From positions 1 through 8,723 of the forward strand of contig JBOFSQ010000106.1 in assembly GCA_051651625.1 (NCBI GenBank): 8,723 bases of DNA. The letters run 5' to 3'. The stretch is from JBOFSQ01 sp051651625. Lineage in GTDB: Bacteria > Planctomycetota > Planctomycetia > Pirellulales > Thermoguttaceae. The notes under the pieces were generated by a model. That model was not told the origin of the DNA and ran no database searches. It saw only the letters and a program-made list of their open reading frames with translations. Both the position numbers and the translations under genes were made by a program. Each line of letters opens with the position of its first letter. The stretch's first letter is position 1. This document shows positions 6,701 through 8,723 of this stretch, piece by piece.

Positions 6701-7528
6701 CTACTCATCTCCGGCCAGATTTCCTTTGATTTCTCCGCTGAATACGATTGACGAGATCACTGGGAACCTGCCATCAACGATGACGTGGCAAGTTACCATA
6801 CGCGATATTTCGTCGTCAGTGAAGTCTGGCGGGAGAAAGTCGATTTCGGGGACGGTGAGTGTAAACTTTCCGCCGAGTCGTTCGAGCAGAAGCATCATTC
6901 GTCCGCCGAGAATGTTTGTGATTTCGGCAACGAGGTCGCGGATGAGATTTGAATCGACTTCGAGCGAAGCATCGTACATATTACCGGCTAGCTCTACGGC
7001 AAGGTCTTGCGAAACAATGAACCAAACCGAGTGAACGTCGGGCGAGTTCACCCGCATACACGCGCGGCACCACGCATCCTTTTGACTCACCATCTCGTCA
7101 AAGTTTACTACTTTCGGTACGAGTGCCGGAATCGCAAACTCATCGACCGGAGCAAGCAACGCCGCTTCGCCCCACGAGTCTTGCGGCGGCAGTTCCGTCT
7201 TGCCGCCCCAGTCGTCAACCGTAAGCGACGAAACCGCTTCTACGTTTCCGACCGTGCCCCAAGCGTCGTCGCCATCGTTTGATCGTGTCGCCACTGGTTC
7301 GTCTCCCCACGCGCCGCCACTGCCAGAAGACGCTGGCACGTCATCGCCCCACGACGTTGACGACGCCATCGGGTCAAGCGACGGAATCGGTGCCGACGGA
7401 CAGTGCCCTGCGAGACGATGATACTCGTCTTTCCCGATCTGCATCGCATACGGGATCACCTCCGCAAACGCCATCGTCTCCAGCGTATCTTGAACAGCCT
7501 GAATGAGAAGTTCGCCGTACCTGTTCAT
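6701..7528 (-). CDS. CheX-like chemotaxis phosphatase with an inserted WG-repeat linker
   Basis: A 275-residue protein. The N-terminus (MNRYGELLIQAVQDTLETMAFAEV) looks like the first helix of CheC/CheX-type domains. Residues 150-275 look like the rest: a strand region, then DLVAEITNILGGRM (198-211) carrying the ExxN pair (Glu202, Asn205) that these phosphatases use on phospho-CheY, then strands to the end. Between them, about residues 42-138 form a low-complexity acidic linker with Trp-Gly at 60, 74, 90, 107 and 119, mostly as SWGD, AWGD, DWGG and SWGE. Its start codon overlaps the stop of the receiver gene (ATGA), and AAGGAG (7536-7541) lies inside that gene, so translation is probably coupled and the receiver is the likely substrate. 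Cytoplasmic. The CheC/CheX family call is by motif; CheX rather than CheC is inferred from the single ExxN site seen. Confidence 0.75.
   Translation of the reverse strand: MNRYGELLIQAVQDTLETMAFAEVIPYAMQIGKDEYHRLAGHCPSAPIPSLDPMASSTSWGDDVPASSGSGGAWGDEPVATRSNDGDDAWGTVGNVEAVSSLTVDDWGGKTELPPQDSWGEAALLAPVDEFAIPALVPKVVNFDEMVSQKDAWCRACMRVNSPDVHSVWFIVSQDLAVELAGNMYDASLEVDSNLIRDLVAEITNILGGRMMLLLERLGGKFTLTVPEIDFLPPDFTDDEISRMVTCHVIVDGRFPVISSIVFSGEIKGNLAGDE
7525..7528 (-). other. ATGA stop/start overlap, receiver to CheX-like gene
   Basis: The TGA of the receiver gene (7525-7527) and the ATG of the CheX-like gene (7526-7528) share bases. The second gene's AAGGAG (7536-7541) lies within the first gene. This is the standard arrangement for translational coupling and shows the two are made together. 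Confidence 0.9.
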
Positions 7529-7914
7529 TTCTCTACTCCTTCTTTTCGTTTGATCTCTTCAATCGCTTCTAGCAGTATCGGCGGGCTGATCGGTTTTGAA
7601 AGTATCCGCGCCGCACCGAGTTCCATCAGTTCGCGCCGCTGCTCTTCGTTCCCCGCACTCGTGACGACCAGAACCGGCGTCCCGTTGAGACGCGGACTGA
7701 CCGAAATACGCCGCATCAGTTCGATGCCGTTCATATTCGGCATCGTTAGGTCGGTGACAAGCAAGTCGGCGTGAACCTCCTTCATCTTCGCTATCGCCTC
7801 GCTACCGTCCGACGCTTCGAAGAAGTTCGCCTCGCTCAACCCCGCAATCTCAAGGCAACGGCGAATGAACATCCGCGCAAGAGCCGAGTCGTCAGCAATG
7901 ACAATGTTTTTCAT
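7525..7914 (-). CDS. CheY-like single-domain response regulator
   Basis: A 129-residue stand-alone receiver domain with all the core residues: the acidic pair Asp8-Asp9 (VIADDS), phosphoacceptor Asp55 in TDLTMPNMNGIEL, Thr85 (VVTSAG) and Lys107 (LSKPI). There is no output domain. A CheA-type kinase would phosphorylate it; none is in the window. By register with CheY the switch aromatic (three residues before the Lys) is Ile104, which is unusual for a motor-binding CheY. The frame extends 19 codons upstream into a palindromic repeat (false leader MREPLTTSHRPL). The ATG at 7912-7914 is chosen because the receiver fold begins there, with AGGTG about 5 bases upstream. It overlaps the CheX-like gene by 4 bases and follows cheD after a 105-bp repeat-filled gap. 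Confidence 0.9.
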   Translation of the reverse strand: MKNIVIADDSALARMFIRRCLEIAGLSEANFFEASDGSEAIAKMKEVHADLLVTDLTMPNMNGIELMRRISVSPRLNGTPVLVVTSAGNEEQRRELMELGAARILSKPISPPILLEAIEEIKRKEGVEK

Positions 7915-7930
7915 AATGACACCTAAAAAA

Positions 7931-8018
7931 GTGGTTAGTGGTCGGTGACTAGTGGTCAGTGGCTCCCGCACAGCGGGAGTTTTCGCCTCTGGCCACTAAC
8001 CACTGGCCACTAACCACC
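7931..8018. repeat. Nested palindrome between cheD and the receiver gene
   Basis: The outer arms are AGTGGTTAGTGG-type repeats (7931-7962) and their complement (7991-8018). The centre is a separate perfect hairpin, CTCCCGC (7963-7969) and GCGGGAG (7973-7979) with an ACA loop, followed on the plus strand by four T. The element fills most of the 105-bp gap after the cheD stop, and its left part supplies the false start of the receiver gene. On the minus strand no T-run follows the hairpin, so operon read-through is possible. Confidence 0.8.
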
Positions 8019-8019
8019 G

Positions 8020-8526
8020 CTACAATTCCCAATCTGGTCTTCCGGGGGACGAGAGGATTACTTTTCCCGTGTCTCGAAAGAGCGTTACAGTACGGCTGAA
8101 CGAGCCGCCGACATCCTCTGCAACAGGTGCAAGTCCGTGTTGCCACAATATCTTCTTGACCGCGAGTGCGTTACGTTTTCCGATGTTGAACGTGTTCGTC
8201 GGGTCGGCGACGTTCGCACCGCCCGCCAACTTCACAATGAGCTGCGAAGGTTTCGACAGCGAACCAGCGACACGCTCCATCTGCCGGAAGAGTCGCGGGA
8301 TTCCAGTGTCGGCGAAGTACCCCGGAAGTTCGCGTGCGCGGTCGGGGGCGACAGTCGAATCGGGGAGCGCAATGTGATCCATACCGACGCAACGAGTCCC
8401 CCGATCCAAAATCATCACCGCCACGCACGACCCCAAAGCCAAGGTGCGGACGACTCCACCTTGCGCAACAGTCGCGCCGAGATCGCCGATCCCCAATAGG
8501 AGTTTAGATGGGTCACTACTGTTCAT
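8020..8526 (-). CDS. cheD: Chemoreceptor glutamine deamidase CheD
   Basis: A 168-residue protein close to the usual CheD length (PF03975). It converts specific glutamines of chemoreceptors to glutamate and, in CheC/CheD systems, links receptor adaptation to phospho-CheY. The catalytic triad is visible with family spacing: Thr28, Cys34 (TLALGSC) and His51 (GMDHIALP), the same 6 and 17 residue offsets as Thr21, Cys27 and His44 of the Thermotoga enzyme. Further conserved segments are YFADTGIP (70-77), VKLAGGANV (98-106), FNIGKRN (113-119) and AEDVGGSFSRTV (136-147). It starts 18 bases after the stop of the upstream gene with no clear Shine-Dalgarno, so it may be translated by re-initiation. The receiver and CheX-like genes follow, together a compact chemotaxis cluster. 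Confidence 0.93.
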   Translation of the reverse strand: MNSSDPSKLLLGIGDLGATVAQGGVVRTLALGSCVAVMILDRGTRCVGMDHIALPDSTVAPDRARELPGYFADTGIPRLFRQMERVAGSLSKPSQLIVKLAGGANVADPTNTFNIGKRNALAVKKILWQHGLAPVAEDVGGSFSRTVTLFRDTGKVILSSPGRPDWEL

Positions 8527-8544
8527 GGTTTGGTACTTTCAGCT

Positions 8545-8723
8545 TCACTCCGATTCGGTTGTCGTTCCCCATTTGTGTGGCTGGAACTCTTTGGCGTTTA
8601 CGATTTTCGCGCTCTTGCCGGTAGCCAGTACGGTGAAAATGCCGCGACTTTGTGCGTACTCGACGATGCTGTCGTCCGCTCTGATGTAGGCAATGGCTCC
8701 GTAAATTGTGTCGTACGGCGCAA
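8545..8723 (-). CDS. C-terminal end of an unrecognised protein (partial)
   Basis: The minus-strand frame is open from the window edge to the TGA at 8545-8547, giving the last 58 residues; the N-terminus lies outside. It reads as a plausible folded end: YGAIAYIRADDSIVEYA, then RGIFTVLATGKSAKIVNA, then EFQPHKW. The pattern of a short strand, a helix, then a strand with FxVxATG vaguely recalls the C-termini of DUF3782-like or nuclease-like hypothetical proteins, but this is a weak impression. The stop is 18 bases from the cheD start, so the two are likely co-transcribed. No function can be assigned. Confidence 0.65.
   Translation of the reverse strand, partial: APYDTIYGAIAYIRADDSIVEYAQSRGIFTVLATGKSAKIVNAKEFQPHKWGTTTESE

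Noticed and set aside
7963..7983. Intrinsic terminator in the cheD to receiver gap
   Set aside because: The hairpin with four T is oriented for the plus strand, where there is no gene to end; on the coding strand no U-run follows it.
8493..8508. AATAGGAGTTT inside cheD as another copy of the CCTAT/ATAGG repeat
   Set aside because: A single short match inside conserved coding sequence, with no palindrome or 11-bp phasing; likely chance.

Overview
The window is an ordinary bacterial chromosomal segment with a strongly one-sided layout: all seven recognisable genes lie on the minus strand, so transcription runs from high to low coordinates. The gene mix (a divergent Nramp-like transporter, a secreted formylglycine-enzyme-fold protein, an O-antigen-ligase/Wzy_C protein with a helical C-terminal tail, and a small chemotaxis cluster) and the many hairpin-rich intergenic repeats suggest a planctomycete or a relative. 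That assignment is inference; no rRNA or other marker gene is present.

Layout along the direction of transcription. At the right edge, the last 58 codons of an unrecognised gene (8545 to the edge) are followed 18 bases later by cheD (8020-8526), a CheY-like receiver (7525-7914) and a CheX-like phosphatase with an inserted linker (6701-7528). The receiver and the CheX-like gene overlap as ATGA. Next come a CCTAT-rich palindrome (6619-6690), a secreted FGE-sulfatase-fold protein (5438-6568), an O-antigen ligase family membrane protein (3110-5353), a secreted alpha/beta hydrolase (1994-2875) and the Nramp-like transporter (176-1699). The first 175 bases hold three hairpins and no gene.

CheD, the receiver and the CheX-like protein make a coherent module: receptor deamidation, a phosphorylated response regulator, and a phosphatase that probably acts on that regulator. 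The other four genes show no obvious functional link to each other.

The most unusual content is repetitive DNA. There are two arrays of a 59-bp unit (4 and 3 copies) on either side of the hydrolase gene. A family of AGTGGTTAGTGG-like motifs occurs in those arrays and in two further gaps. An 18-bp perfect palindrome is followed by 11-bp repeats. Most striking is a 175-bp nested palindromic element that lies inside the O-antigen ligase reading frame and is translated without a stop. Repeats also create false upstream start codons for three genes; the starts given here are corrected for that. I did not find a complete novel defence or mobile system. The in-frame palindromic insertion, the alternating 59-bp arrays and the WG-repeat linker in the CheX-like protein are the best leads.
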